A stretch of 64,000 nt of DNA from JAIOSF01 sp963677755 (GCA_963677755.1 OY782506.1:868001-932000); one strand, 5' to 3'; numbered from the stretch's first letter, positions 7,773 to 17,392 are shown. Numbers and translations: made by a program. The notes: generated by a model not told the origin, from the sequence alone.

Positions 7773-9650
7773 GTGTTGAGATTAAAAATATTTATAATTA
7801 TATTTTTCATAATTACTTATAGCATATTTTTTCATGTAACTACACAAAATAAAAATACAAGATTAGATTTGATTTTGAAAAATCATGTAAATCTTTTAAA
7901 AACTCATTATAAAATTACAATTGATTACTTTAAAACAGATGCGAAACTTATACAAAAAAAACTTTTAAACAATAAAAGAGTTGTTACTATTTTACAAAAA
8001 GCACAAAAAGCAACACCTAAAGAAAGAGAAATATTAAGAAAAAAACTTTATGATATTTTAGTTATTGAGTTTGAAGCAAATCAAAAACGAGGTATAAATC
8101 AACTACATATAGTACTACCTAATAATATTTCATTTTTAAGAATGCATAAACCAAACAAATTTGGCGATAATTTAACAGATATTCGATATACCTTTAATTA
8201 TGCAAATAAAATGAAAAAGAGTATATATGGTTTTGAACAAGGACGCTCAACTCATGCTTTTCGCTATACATTCCCTTTTATTTACAATAATGAACATCTT
8301 GGTGCTATAGATATATCTTTATCTTCTGATGCTTTACAAGAAAAGTTACATAATATTAATAATATACATTCACATTTTTTAGTGGATAAAAATATTTTTA
8401 ATCAAAAAGTTTGGGAAAAGAACAATCTTTCATCTAGCTATATTCAAAGTATAGAACACAACAACTATATGTTTGCACTGAATACACTGCATAATAAAGA
8501 AAGACTAAAAAATAGTAAACAAAATATAATAGCTCCATTAGAAAAAGAGATTGATAAAAAAATTGCCTCTTATAAACCTTTTGTTGTGTATAAGAGGTAT
8601 GAAAATAATGTTAATGTAGTGACATTTTTACCTATAAATAATGTTCAAAAAAAACAAGCTGTTGCATATTTAGTATCTTATGATAAAGATGAATATATCT
8701 ATGATATTTATAAAAACTATTTCCTTATTAATGGGATATTATTTTTTGGAATGGTATTTTTGTTTTATTTTATTTATAAAAATTTAAATTATAAAAACGA
8801 GCTTGTTCAAGAAGTTTCAAATAAAACAAAAGATCTACAACATCTAAGTGAAGACTTAAAAGATTTAAATGAAAATTTGGAACAAAAAATTGTCATTGAA
8901 GTTGAAAAAAGTAAATCTATGGAAAAGAAATTATTTCAATCTGAAAAAATGGCTTCAATGGGTGAAATGATAGGAAATATAGCACATCAGTGGAGACAAC
9001 CATTATCTGTAATATCAACAGGTGCATCAGGTATGAAAATGCAAAAAGAATATGGTGTATTGGATGATAAAATGTTTAACAAAACATGTGATGATATTAA
9101 TAAAAATGCACAATATCTTTCTAAAACTATTGATGATTTTCGTAATTATATTAAGGGTGATAGACAAAAAGTGGTTTTTAATTTAAAAAAAGATATTGAA
9201 AGCTTTTTAAATTTAGTAGAGGGTTCTATTAAAAAATACAATATCAATATGATATTAGATTTAGATGAAAATATTGAAATAGATGGATATGAAAATGAAT
9301 TAACACAATGTTTTATAAATATTTTTAATAATGCAAAAGATATATTAAATGAAAAAGTACACAGTGATGAAAGGTATCTATTTATAACAACAGAACAATC
9401 TTTACATAATGTACTTATAAAAATAAAAGATAATGGTGGAGGAATTAATGAAGAGATTTTACCTAAAATATTTGAACCTTACTTTACAACAAAACATCAG
9501 TCTCAAGGTACAGGACTAGGGCTTCATATGACTTATAGTTTAATTGTAACGGGGATGAGTGGTACAATAGACGCAAAAAATATCTGTTTTGATTATAATG
9601 GAGAAAATTATAATGGTGCAGAAATTACTATCTCTCTTCCTATAAAATAA
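7773..9650 (+). CDS. Membrane sensor histidine kinase with double-Cache sensor
   Basis: 625 aa. One membrane span near 4-22, a periplasmic domain of about 270 residues with the double Cache 3 pattern (INQLHIVLPNNISFLRMHKP and GDNLTDIRY), a second span near 315-335, a coiled coil and a kinase core. The H-box is MGEMIGNIAHQWRQPL with H405; the ATP-binding part has NIFNNAKDIL, KDNGGGI and GTGLGLHM. The start is GTG at 7773 or TTG at 7776; AGGGA just upstream suits the TTG slightly better. No response regulator is adjacent. Confidence 0.88.
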   Translation: MLRLKIFIIIFFIITYSIFFHVTTQNKNTRLDLILKNHVNLLKTHYKITIDYFKTDAKLIQKKLLNNKRVVTILQKAQKATPKEREILRKKLYDILVIEFEANQKRGINQLHIVLPNNISFLRMHKPNKFGDNLTDIRYTFNYANKMKKSIYGFEQGRSTHAFRYTFPFIYNNEHLGAIDISLSSDALQEKLHNINNIHSHFLVDKNIFNQKVWEKNNLSSSYIQSIEHNNYMFALNTLHNKERLKNSKQNIIAPLEKEIDKKIASYKPFVVYKRYENNVNVVTFLPINNVQKKQAVAYLVSYDKDEYIYDIYKNYFLINGILFFGMVFLFYFIYKNLNYKNELVQEVSNKTKDLQHLSEDLKDLNENLEQKIVIEVEKSKSMEKKLFQSEKMASMGEMIGNIAHQWRQPLSVISTGASGMKMQKEYGVLDDKMFNKTCDDINKNAQYLSKTIDDFRNYIKGDRQKVVFNLKKDIESFLNLVEGSIKKYNINMILDLDENIEIDGYENELTQCFINIFNNAKDILNEKVHSDERYLFITTEQSLHNVLIKIKDNGGGINEEILPKIFEPYFTTKHQSQGTGLGLHMTYSLIVTGMSGTIDAKNICFDYNGENYNGAEITISLPIK

Positions 9651-9697
9651 GTTCCTTTTGTGTACAATCTAAATAGTGAGAATAAAGGGTGTATATT

Positions 9698-11794
9698 TTG
9701 GATGAAAAACGCAAATTACTTTTAGAAGTATTTGGACATAAAAACTTTCGACCTTTTCAAGAAGAGGCAGTTAATAGTTTATTAAATAATAAAGACTTGC
9801 TTACTATTATTCCAACAGGTGCTGGAAAATCACTTTGTTATCAACTTCCTGCTTTGTTAAAAGAGGGTGTTTGTGTTGTAATCTCTCCTTTAATTGCATT
9901 GATGCAAGATCAAGTAACTGCACTAAAAGCAAATGGAATGTCTGCTGTTATGATAAACTCATCTCTAACGAATGAGCAAATAAGTGATACTTTCACACAA
10001 GTTAAAAATGGAAACATACAGTTTTTGTATATAGCACCTGAACGATTTTCAGCGTATGGATTTGTTGAGTTTTTACAATCTATTAAAATATCTTTTTTTG
10101 TTATAGATGAAGCTCATTGTGTGAGTGAGTGGGGGCATGAGTTTCGAGCTGATTATAGAAAACTAAAGCTACTTAAAGATAATTTCCCAAATACTCCTAT
10201 ATCTACATTTACAGCAACGGCAACACAAAAAGTACAATCAGATATTATTTCAAACCTAGCACTTAATAATCCTGTAGTTTTAAGAGGAAAAACAAATAGG
10301 ACAAATCTTTTTATAGAGGTAAAAAATAGAGTTGGAAATGGAAAAGTACAACTTTTAGAGTTCTTAAAAAATAAAAAACAACATACAGGGATAGTATATA
10401 CTTATTCAAGAAAAGAAACAGAGCAAATAGCACTTTTTTTACAAGAGAAAGGGTATAGTGCCAAGGCATATCATGCGGGGCTTAGTTCCACAACTAGAGA
10501 TGAAGTTTATAAGCAGTTTATCAATGATGAGTTAAATATAGTTGTAGCAACAATTGCTTTTGGTATGGGGATAGATAAAAGTAATATACGATTTGTAGTA
10601 CACACCTCTATGCCAAAAACTATGGAAAATTTTTACCAAGAGATTGGTCGTGCTGGAAGAGATGGACTTGATTCCCATACTTTATTACTCTATACAAAAG
10701 CAGACCAAATCAGTAAATTAGCACAAATAGATGATAGTATGAGTGAAGAGTATAGAAAAGTGTTGGAGGATAAGCTTCAAAAAATGTATCAATTTAGCTC
10801 TTCATCTCAATGTCGTCATAAGATGATTGCTTCTTATTTTGATGATGTTATAGAACCTTGTAAAACAATGTGTGATAATTGTACAAAAGAGAAAGTTGAA
10901 AAGTTAGATATAACAGTAGAGGCTCAAAAGTTTTTATCAGCTGTTTATAGGTCAAATCAAAGTTTTGGACAAAATCATATTATAGATATATTACGAGGTT
11001 CAAATAATCAAAAAATATTTCAATTTAATCACAATGATTTAAGTGTCTATGGTATAGGAAAAGATAAAAGTAAAAATGAGTGGAATGCAATAGCCGATAG
11101 ACTTTTTGATATTGAAGCTATAGAAGTTGGGGAATATAGAGCTATTAAGCTTACAACTTATGGTATGGAAGTTCTCAAAGGGAAACATACAATAGATATA
11201 GATAGTGACAAAATAGGTATAGTTGAAGAGGTGATTGAAAAAGGTGAAAAACTATATCAATCATATTCCCAATTTTTTGAGGAGTTTAGAAGTTTACGAA
11301 CCACTATAGCAAAAGAGGAAGAGGTAGCTCCATATATTATATTTAGTGATAAAGTGTTAGTAGAGTTAAGTGATAAACTTCCACAAACAAAAGAGGAGTT
11401 TCTCTCTATAAATGGAGTAGGAGAAGTAAAATATGAAAAATATGGAGAACAATTTTTAGAACTTTGTATTAGCTTGAAACCAAATCAGAAAAAAAAGCTT
11501 ACGAAAACATATTTAGATACACTTTTATTAGTAGAAGAGAATAAAACAATAGCTGAAATTGTAACCATTCGGCAACTTCAAAAAGCTACAATTATATCAC
11601 ATATAAAATTATTAAAAGAGCATGAAAAGTTAGAACAATTGCAAGTTGATAGATTGCTAGAGCCTTTAAAAAAAGAGTATCCTAGTGATATTAAAAGATG
11701 GATTGAAGAGGGATTGGAAAACTATAAAATAGAAGAGTTGAAATCTTTTGTTTATTTATATGAAGTTTTATTTGAAAAAGAAAGGATAGATTAA
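9698..11794 (+). CDS. recQ: ATP-dependent DNA helicase RecQ
   Basis: 698 aa. The 3'-5' helicase core shows motif I IPTGAGKSLCYQLPAL, the DEAH box VIDEAHCVSEWGHEFR, motif V/VI ATIAFGMGIDKSNIRF and QEIGRAGRDG. A zinc-binding RQC part (CRHK, CKTMCDNC) and an HRDC domain (near 515-590) follow, plus a C-terminal helix-turn-helix segment. It unwinds recombination and stalled-fork structures. TTG at 9698 is chosen as start because AAAGGGT ends about eight bases before it; a GTG at 9689 in frame overlaps that site. The stop overlaps the start of hoxE (TAATG), so the helicase gene heads the hydrogenase operon. Confidence 0.93.
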   Translation: MDEKRKLLLEVFGHKNFRPFQEEAVNSLLNNKDLLTIIPTGAGKSLCYQLPALLKEGVCVVISPLIALMQDQVTALKANGMSAVMINSSLTNEQISDTFTQVKNGNIQFLYIAPERFSAYGFVEFLQSIKISFFVIDEAHCVSEWGHEFRADYRKLKLLKDNFPNTPISTFTATATQKVQSDIISNLALNNPVVLRGKTNRTNLFIEVKNRVGNGKVQLLEFLKNKKQHTGIVYTYSRKETEQIALFLQEKGYSAKAYHAGLSSTTRDEVYKQFINDELNIVVATIAFGMGIDKSNIRFVVHTSMPKTMENFYQEIGRAGRDGLDSHTLLLYTKADQISKLAQIDDSMSEEYRKVLEDKLQKMYQFSSSSQCRHKMIASYFDDVIEPCKTMCDNCTKEKVEKLDITVEAQKFLSAVYRSNQSFGQNHIIDILRGSNNQKIFQFNHNDLSVYGIGKDKSKNEWNAIADRLFDIEAIEVGEYRAIKLTTYGMEVLKGKHTIDIDSDKIGIVEEVIEKGEKLYQSYSQFFEEFRSLRTTIAKEEEVAPYIIFSDKVLVELSDKLPQTKEEFLSINGVGEVKYEKYGEQFLELCISLKPNQKKKLTKTYLDTLLLVEENKTIAEIVTIRQLQKATIISHIKLLKEHEKLEQLQVDRLLEPLKKEYPSDIKRWIEEGLENYKIEELKSFVYLYEVLFEKERID

Positions 11795-12267
11795 TGACTG
11801 TACAGAGTGATGATAGATATAAGATGGTTGAAAAGACTATGAAGAAATTGGGGTATGATAGAAGTGCTTTGATTGAGACACTTCATACTGCCCAAGAGAC
11901 ATTTGGATATTTAGAAAATGAAACATTAAAGTTTATAGCTAGAAGATTGAAACTCCCTTTTTCAAAAGTATATGGAGTTGCAACATTTTATCATTTTTTT
12001 AGACTCAAACCAAAAGGGAAACATACAGCTGTTGTCTGTATGGGGACAGCTTGTTATATTAAAGGTGCAACTGCTATTTTAGAGAGTTTAGAAAATAGGT
12101 TTGGAATAAAAGCAGGGGAAACTACAAAAGATGCATTAATCTCTGTATTAACAGCTCGTTGTGTTGGGTCGTGTTCATTAGCACCAGTTGCAATATATGA
12201 TAATAAATCTGTTGGAAAACTCACATTAGAAGAAGCAGAAAAAACTATAGAGGAGCTTATCAAATGA
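11794..12267 (+). CDS. hoxE: NAD-reducing [NiFe] hydrogenase diaphorase subunit HoxE
   Basis: 157-aa NuoE-like thioredoxin-fold protein carrying one [2Fe-2S] cluster, ligands C82, C87 (CMGTAC) and C123, C127 (CVGSC). The stretch LPFSKVYGVATFYHFFRLKPKG is the NuoE/HoxE signature. The position directly before HoxF, HoxU, HoxY and HoxH homologues makes it HoxE rather than the complex I subunit. It should pass electrons within the diaphorase module. It overlaps recQ by one base and hoxF by four. Confidence 0.9.
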   Translation: MTVQSDDRYKMVEKTMKKLGYDRSALIETLHTAQETFGYLENETLKFIARRLKLPFSKVYGVATFYHFFRLKPKGKHTAVVCMGTACYIKGATAILESLENRFGIKAGETTKDALISVLTARCVGSCSLAPVAIYDNKSVGKLTLEEAEKTIEELIK

Positions 12268-13883
12268 TACAGTCTATTGAAGATTTAGAAGAGATAGCTA
12301 ATAAAAAGAAGTGTACAGAGAAAAGCTGTAAAGATGAACTTAGAGTTTGTATAGGAAGTAGTTGTGCAGCACTTGGTTCTCAAGAGTTAGAAAAATCATT
12401 AGGAAAAAAAGTAAAAAGTAAAGAGTTACATAAAAAGTGTAAAGTAAAAGGGGTAGGGTGTAACGGTTTATGTTCTGCTGCTATTATGGTGATGGGATAT
12501 GATAAAGAGAAAGATGAAGAGATAATTTATGGTGGTATTGAAACTACAGATGAAGATAGGTTATTAGCTTTAATTGAAGATGGTACACAACTTGATGATA
12601 AGGTACTTGATACAAATACACCATTTTTTACACAACAAAAGAAAATTGTACTAGAAAATGCAGGAATAGTAGATCCAAATGATATAGATGATTATATTGC
12701 ACATAATGGATATCGAGCATTATTTACAGCATTAGAAGATATGAGTCCAGAAGAAGTAATTGAAGAGATGAAAATATCTGGACTTAGAGGTCGTGGAGGA
12801 GGAGGGTATCCTACAGGACTAAAATGGGAGACAGTTTTAAAAGTTGAAAGTTCTCAAAAGTATATTGTGTGTAATGGTGATGAGGGAGACCCTGGAGCTT
12901 TTATGGATAGAGCTGTAATGGAAGCAGACCCACATAAGATAATAGAAGGTATGGCAATAGCTGGGTTTGCTTGTGGAGCAAGTCGTGGTTTTATCTATGT
13001 AAGAGCAGAATACCCAATAGCAGTAGAAAAGTTAAATAAAGCGATAAAACAAGCAAGAAAAAAGGGTATCCTAGGAAATAAAATTGCAAATAGTAATTTT
13101 GATTTTGATATAGAGATACGACTAGGTGGTGGTGCTTTTGTATGTGGTGAAGCTACAGCATTAGTAGCTTCTATTGAAGGTAATAGAGGAAATCCTAGAC
13201 AAAAACCACCACATTTAAGTGATTATGGACTATGGGGAGAACCTACTATTTTAAATAATGTAGAAACTTTTGCCAATGTTGCTCCTATTATTAGAAATGG
13301 TGGTGCTTGGTATAAAGCAATAGGAACCGAAAAGTCAAGTGGTACAAAAGTATTTGCTTTAACTGGTCATATTCAAAACACAGGTCTTGTTGAGGTACCT
13401 ATGGGGATAACTTTACGAGATTTAATAGAAAAAATTGGTGGTGGCGTTCCAAATGGTGGAAAACTCAAAGCTATTCAAACAGGAGGTCCTAGTGGTGGAT
13501 GTATCCCTGAAGAGATGCTTGATATCACAGTAGATTATGATTCTTTAAAAGCTGTAGGTTCTATTATGGGAAGTGGGGGACTTATTGTTATGGATGAAAG
13601 TTCCAATATGGTGGAAGTAGCTCGATTTTTTATGGATTTTAGCAAAAGTGAATCTTGTGGAAAATGTGTACCATGTAGAGTAGGGACTACAGAGCTAACT
13701 GAACTTCTTGATAAGTTTATTAAAAAAGAGGCAAAACCAAGTGACTTTGACCTTTTAAAAGAGATGTGTGAAGTTGTACAAGATGCTTCTTTATGTGGAT
13801 TAGGACAAACGGCTCCAAATCCAGTATTAAGTACTATTAAGTATTTTGAACAAGAGTATTTAGAAGGAATTAAAAATGATTAG
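12264..13883 (+). CDS. hoxF: NAD-reducing hydrogenase diaphorase subunit HoxF (NADH/FMN site)
   Basis: 539 aa. An N-terminal ferredoxin-like domain carries C29, C34, C66 and C70 for a [2Fe-2S] cluster. The NuoF-like core has the NADH-binding glycine loop GLRGRGGGGYPTGLKWE (from 173), a second FMN/NAD stretch (CNGDEGDPGAFMDR), an SLBB segment, and a C-terminal [4Fe-4S] set SCGKCVPCR plus a later Cys in DASLCGLG. It exchanges electrons with NAD(H). It overlaps hoxE by four and hoxU by eight bases. Confidence 0.92.
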   Translation: MIQSIEDLEEIANKKKCTEKSCKDELRVCIGSSCAALGSQELEKSLGKKVKSKELHKKCKVKGVGCNGLCSAAIMVMGYDKEKDEEIIYGGIETTDEDRLLALIEDGTQLDDKVLDTNTPFFTQQKKIVLENAGIVDPNDIDDYIAHNGYRALFTALEDMSPEEVIEEMKISGLRGRGGGGYPTGLKWETVLKVESSQKYIVCNGDEGDPGAFMDRAVMEADPHKIIEGMAIAGFACGASRGFIYVRAEYPIAVEKLNKAIKQARKKGILGNKIANSNFDFDIEIRLGGGAFVCGEATALVASIEGNRGNPRQKPPHLSDYGLWGEPTILNNVETFANVAPIIRNGGAWYKAIGTEKSSGTKVFALTGHIQNTGLVEVPMGITLRDLIEKIGGGVPNGGKLKAIQTGGPSGGCIPEEMLDITVDYDSLKAVGSIMGSGGLIVMDESSNMVEVARFFMDFSKSESCGKCVPCRVGTTELTELLDKFIKKEAKPSDFDLLKEMCEVVQDASLCGLGQTAPNPVLSTIKYFEQEYLEGIKND

Positions 13884-14595
13884 AGAAAAAGCTAGAGTAA
13901 AAACCTTTAAAATAGATGATATAGATGTTACAGGGAGATCAAATAGTACAATTTTAGAGATCGCAAATGAACATGATATTAAGATACCTACTTTATGTTA
14001 CCTTGAGGGGCTAAGTTGTGTTGGAGCTTGTAGAATGTGTCTTATTGAGGTAAAAGGAAGTTCAAAGTTAATCCCAGCTTGTACAGCAAAGATAAAAGAG
14101 GGGATGGAAGTTATTACAAACTCACCTAGAATAGAAAGCCATAGAAAGATGATACTCTCTATGATATTTGCAGAAAGAACCCATACTTGTAGTGTGTGTG
14201 TATCAAATGGTCATTGTGAATTACAAGATCAAGCAATAGAGCTAAATTTAGAGCATAGTGTAGTTCCATATATCCACAAAAACTTTGATATAGATGCTTC
14301 TCACAAAGATTATATGTATGATCCAAATAGATGTATCTTATGTACAAGATGTGTACGGGTTTGTGATGAGGTTGAGGGCGCTCATGCTTTAGATATATTA
14401 GGTCGTGGAATTGATTCTAAAATTATCCATGATATGGATGAACCTTGGATAGATAGCGAAAGTTGTACAAGTTGTGGAAAATGTGTACAGGTGTGTCCAA
14501 CTGGTTCACTGTTTGAAAAAGGTGTAAGTGCAACAGAGATGATTAAAAAGAAAAATATTGTTACAAATTTAATCCAAATGAGGAAAGATAGATGA
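13876..14595 (+). CDS. hoxU: NAD-reducing hydrogenase diaphorase subunit HoxU
   Basis: 239 aa, similar to the N-terminal part of NuoG. A plant-type [2Fe-2S] domain uses C41, C52, C55 and C69. The His-Cys3 cluster motif is HTCSVCVSNGHCELQ (H103, C105, C108, C114). Two [4Fe-4S] ferredoxin motifs follow (CILCTRCVRVC and CTSCGKCVQVCP). It wires HoxF to the hydrogenase module HoxYH. It lacks the molybdopterin-like C-terminal domain of NuoG, as expected for HoxU. It overlaps hoxY by four bases. Confidence 0.92.
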   Translation: MIREKARVKTFKIDDIDVTGRSNSTILEIANEHDIKIPTLCYLEGLSCVGACRMCLIEVKGSSKLIPACTAKIKEGMEVITNSPRIESHRKMILSMIFAERTHTCSVCVSNGHCELQDQAIELNLEHSVVPYIHKNFDIDASHKDYMYDPNRCILCTRCVRVCDEVEGAHALDILGRGIDSKIIHDMDEPWIDSESCTSCGKCVQVCPTGSLFEKGVSATEMIKKKNIVTNLIQMRKDR

Positions 14596-15128
14596 AAAAA
14601 GTAAGAGTAGGAACTATTTGGCTTGATGGATGTTCTGGATGTCATATGTCCTTTTTAGATATGGATGAAAGACTTGTGGAGTTATCCCAATATATGGATG
14701 TGGTTTATAGCCCTTATGTAGATGCAAAAGAGATACCTAAAGATATTGATCTATTTATAGTGGAAGGTGCTTTAAGTACAGACCATGATATTAAGATCAT
14801 TAAAGAGATACGAAAAAATTCTAAACTTATTTTAGCCCTTGGAGATTGTGCAGTTACTGGAAATATCTCGGCTATGAAAAACCTTTTTGGAACAGAAGCT
14901 GTTTTAGAAAAAGGGTATTTTGATTTAGCAGATATAAATAAAGGGGAGTATCCAAGTGAAGTTGTTCCGACACTTTTAGATAAAGTGATACCACTTAATG
15001 AAGCTATAGATGTAGATTATTTTGTTCCAGGATGTCCAACTCCTGCAGATGCAATATATGAAGTAATAAAAGCGATTATTGAAAATAGAGATATACAAAT
15101 AAGTGATTATACAAGGTTTGGGAAATAA
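14592..15128 (+). CDS. hoxY: [NiFe] hydrogenase small subunit HoxY
   Basis: 178-aa small subunit holding the proximal [4Fe-4S] cluster: ligands C14 and C17 in DGCSGCHMSF, C86 in ALGDCAVTG and C148 in PGCPTP. It is short and lacks the C-terminal ferredoxin-like extension and Tat signal of uptake hydrogenases, as in cytoplasmic group 3 enzymes. It forms the hydrogenase core with HoxH, whose gene starts two bases after its stop. Confidence 0.92.
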   Translation: MKKVRVGTIWLDGCSGCHMSFLDMDERLVELSQYMDVVYSPYVDAKEIPKDIDLFIVEGALSTDHDIKIIKEIRKNSKLILALGDCAVTGNISAMKNLFGTEAVLEKGYFDLADINKGEYPSEVVPTLLDKVIPLNEAIDVDYFVPGCPTPADAIYEVIKAIIENRDIQISDYTRFGK

Positions 15129-15129
15129 G

Positions 15130-16560
15130 ATGGAAAAGAAAAAAATAGTAATCAGTCCAGTTACCAGAATAGAGGGTCATGCAAAAATCACTATAGATTT
15201 AAATGAACAAGGCAAAGTTGATGATGCTAGAATTCATGTGACACAGTATAGAGGCTTTGAAAAGATGTGTGAAGGGCGTCCTTACACAGAGATGCCAGCA
15301 CTTACAGCTAGAACTTGTGGAATTTGTCCCGTTAGTCATGTAATATCTTCTACAAAAGCGTGTGATGAGCTTATGGCAGTACGACCACCAAAAGCTGCTA
15401 GAAATTTAAGAAGAGTTATAAATTTAGCACAAATTATCCAATCACATGCCTTGAATTTTTATCATTTAAGTAGTCCTGATTTTGTATATGGTTTTGATGC
15501 TGCACCTGAAGATAGAAATATATTTAAACTGATGCAAACTCATCCTGATATGGCAAAAGATGGAATAGCTTTACGAGCTTTTGGTCAAAAAATCATAGAA
15601 GAACTGGGAGGGAAGAGAATCCACCCAACATGGGTAGTATCAGGTGGAGTAAGCCACCCAATTACAACTGAACAAAAAGAGAATATATTAGCACAAATTC
15701 CACAAGCACTTGAAATAGCACAAAAAACATTAAAGTATTTTGTAGATAATTTACACAAATTTCAAAAAGAGATTGATAGTTTTGCCTCATTTCCATCACT
15801 ATTTATGGGACTTGTTAATAAAAAAGGAAATTTAGAACATTATGATGGATTTTTACGATTTATTGATAGTGAAGGTAAAATTTTAGAAGATGGGATTGAT
15901 CCTAGGTTTTATAAAGATTATATTGGTGAAGCAGTTGAAAAAGATAGCTATCTAAAATCACCATACTATAAACCTCTTGGATATCCAAATGGCATGTATA
16001 GAGTTGGACCATTAGCTAGACTAAATGTGGTAGATGGATGTGGGACACCACTAGCAGACAAAGAGTTTGAAAGATTTAAAAATCTTAATAATGGGAAGCC
16101 CGTATTAAACTCTTTTTATTATCACTATGCAAGAATTATAGAGATTATATATGGGATAGAGAGAATAGAAGAGTTGTTAAATGACCCTAAAACTTATGAT
16201 GAAAATATCCGCTCACACGCAAATATAAATAGAAATCATGGTGTAGGGTGTAGCGAAGCACCAAGGGGAACTTTGTTTCATGATTATGAGGTTACAGATG
16301 ATGGAATTATTACGGGGGTAAATCTTATAATTGCAACTGGAAATAATAATCTTGCGATGAATGCCGGGGTTAAACAAGTTGCACAAGCTTTTGTAGATGG
16401 GAACAACATCACAGATGGTGCGTTAAATAGAGTAGAAGCAGTAATAAGATGTTTTGACCCATGTTTAAGTTGTTCTACACATGCAACAGGGATTGTAAGT
16501 TCAAGAATAGAGGTTCGAGACCATAATAAACAACTTGTAGATGTAATACATAGGAGTTAA
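15130..16560 (+). CDS. hoxH: [NiFe] hydrogenase large subunit HoxH
   Basis: 476 aa with the Ni-Fe site: N-terminal RTCGICPVSH (C63, C66) and C-terminal DPCLSCSTH (C445, C448, H451). The 25 residues after H451 are the peptide removed by a maturation protease, which is encoded next. ATG at 15130 is chosen; an in-frame GTG at 15103 would overlap hoxY by 26 bases and add nine unrelated residues. The enzyme oxidises H2 or evolves it, linked to NAD(H). No hyp maturation genes lie in this window. Confidence 0.93.
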   Translation: MEKKKIVISPVTRIEGHAKITIDLNEQGKVDDARIHVTQYRGFEKMCEGRPYTEMPALTARTCGICPVSHVISSTKACDELMAVRPPKAARNLRRVINLAQIIQSHALNFYHLSSPDFVYGFDAAPEDRNIFKLMQTHPDMAKDGIALRAFGQKIIEELGGKRIHPTWVVSGGVSHPITTEQKENILAQIPQALEIAQKTLKYFVDNLHKFQKEIDSFASFPSLFMGLVNKKGNLEHYDGFLRFIDSEGKILEDGIDPRFYKDYIGEAVEKDSYLKSPYYKPLGYPNGMYRVGPLARLNVVDGCGTPLADKEFERFKNLNNGKPVLNSFYYHYARIIEIIYGIERIEELLNDPKTYDENIRSHANINRNHGVGCSEAPRGTLFHDYEVTDDGIITGVNLIIATGNNNLAMNAGVKQVAQAFVDGNNITDGALNRVEAVIRCFDPCLSCSTHATGIVSSRIEVRDHNKQLVDVIHRS

Positions 16561-16564
16561 GTTT

Positions 16565-16981
16565 TTGAGGGTGATTGTTGGTTTTGGAAATGATTTAAGA
16601 GGTGAAGATGGCTTTGGAGTTGAAGTTGTCAAAGAACTGCAAAAATCTACTTTGCCAAATACAAAACTTATAAGTACTTTTCAACTTACTCCTGAGTTGG
16701 CACTAGAATTAAAACAGTTTGATGAAGTTATTTTTATTGATGCTGCATATAGTGATACAAAACATTATAAATTAGCTTGCAATTTAGAAAATAAAAACCA
16801 AAATAACTTAAGTCACCATATTAGTATTAAAATGATTTTGGAAATATTACATACAGTTTATAATCATTTTCCAAAATATCAAGTCTATTCTATGCTAACA
16901 AATAGCTTCGATACTATCAAAAATAAGAGAGATTATCATAAAAAGATAGAAAGAGTTACAAAATATATAAAAAACCTATAA
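16565..16981 (+). CDS. hoxW: Hydrogenase maturation endopeptidase HoxW
   Basis: 138 aa of the HyaD/HybD/HoxW peptidase family, which cuts the C-terminal extension from the large subunit once nickel is inserted. The family motif is GFGNDLRGEDGFGVEV at the start, then VIFIDAAYSD and a histidine pair in LSHHISIKM supply the usual Ni-sensing residues. The start is TTG at 16565 with AGGAG about eight bases upstream. It follows hoxH after four bases and ends the operon. Confidence 0.88.
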   Translation: MRVIVGFGNDLRGEDGFGVEVVKELQKSTLPNTKLISTFQLTPELALELKQFDEVIFIDAAYSDTKHYKLACNLENKNQNNLSHHISIKMILEILHTVYNHFPKYQVYSMLTNSFDTIKNKRDYHKKIERVTKYIKNL

Positions 16982-17010
16982 TATAAGGCGTTTTTAAGAG
17001 TTTATAATGC

Positions 17011-17016
17011 TATAAT
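17011..17016 (+). promoter_or_regulatory. Probable -10 box of the HU gene
   Basis: TATAAT occurs 29 bases before the HU start in a T-rich context with no clear -35 box, a common form of housekeeping promoter in Campylobacterota. Confidence 0.5.
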
Positions 17017-17045
17017 GACGCTCATTAATTTTAAAAAGGAAAAAA

Positions 17046-17318
17046 ATGAACAAAACAGAATTAATTGAAGCAATCGCTTCAAAATCAGGATTAACAAAAA
17101 AAGATGCTGGACTTGCACTTGATGCAACACTAGTAAGTATTACAGATGCACTTGTAAAAGGTGATAGCGTTCAACTTATCGGTTTTGGTACATTTAGTAC
17201 AGCTAAAAGAGCTGCTAGAGAAGGTAGAAATCCATCAACTGGTGCTACTATGAAAATAGCTGCTTCAACAGTAGCAAAATTTAAAGTAGGTGCTAAACTT
17301 AAAGAAGCAGTAAAATAA
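17046..17318 (+). CDS. hup: DNA-binding protein HU
   Basis: 90-aa histone-like protein: MNKTELIEAIASKSGLTKKD, LIGFGTFSTAKRAAREGRNPS (the DNA-binding arm with the proline that intercalates) and FKVGAKLKEAVK. It bends and compacts DNA as a dimer. AAAAAGGA precedes the ATG and a strong terminator follows, so it is a single-gene unit. Confidence 0.96.
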   Translation: MNKTELIEAIASKSGLTKKDAGLALDATLVSITDALVKGDSVQLIGFGTFSTAKRAAREGRNPSTGATMKIAASTVAKFKVGAKLKEAVK

Positions 17319-17341
17319 TAATTTTACCTCAATTTTTTAAA

Positions 17342-17370
17342 GGGTGCTAAAATATATTAGCACCCTTTTT
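17342..17370 (+). terminator. Rho-independent terminator of the HU gene
   Basis: GGGTGCTAA (17342-17350) pairs perfectly with TTAGCACCC (17357-17365) over a six-base loop, followed by TTTTT. Confidence 0.93.
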
Positions 17371-17392
17371 AATTTAATTAGCTTCTAATATC

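Noticed and set aside
11794..14595. Reading the three diaphorase genes as complex I nuoE, nuoF and nuoG
   Set aside because: They are followed directly by HoxY and HoxH, HoxU is only 239 aa and lacks the long NuoG domain, and HoxF has the extra N-terminal [2Fe-2S] domain.
14382..14645. A minus-strand open frame across the hoxU/hoxY junction
   Set aside because: It lies opposite two certain genes and has no ribosome-binding site or family resemblance.
15103..15129. GTG at 15103 as the start of hoxH
   Set aside because: It would overlap hoxY by 26 bases and add nine residues unlike HoxH; the ATG at 15130 gives the family N-terminus MEKKKIVISPVTRIEGH.
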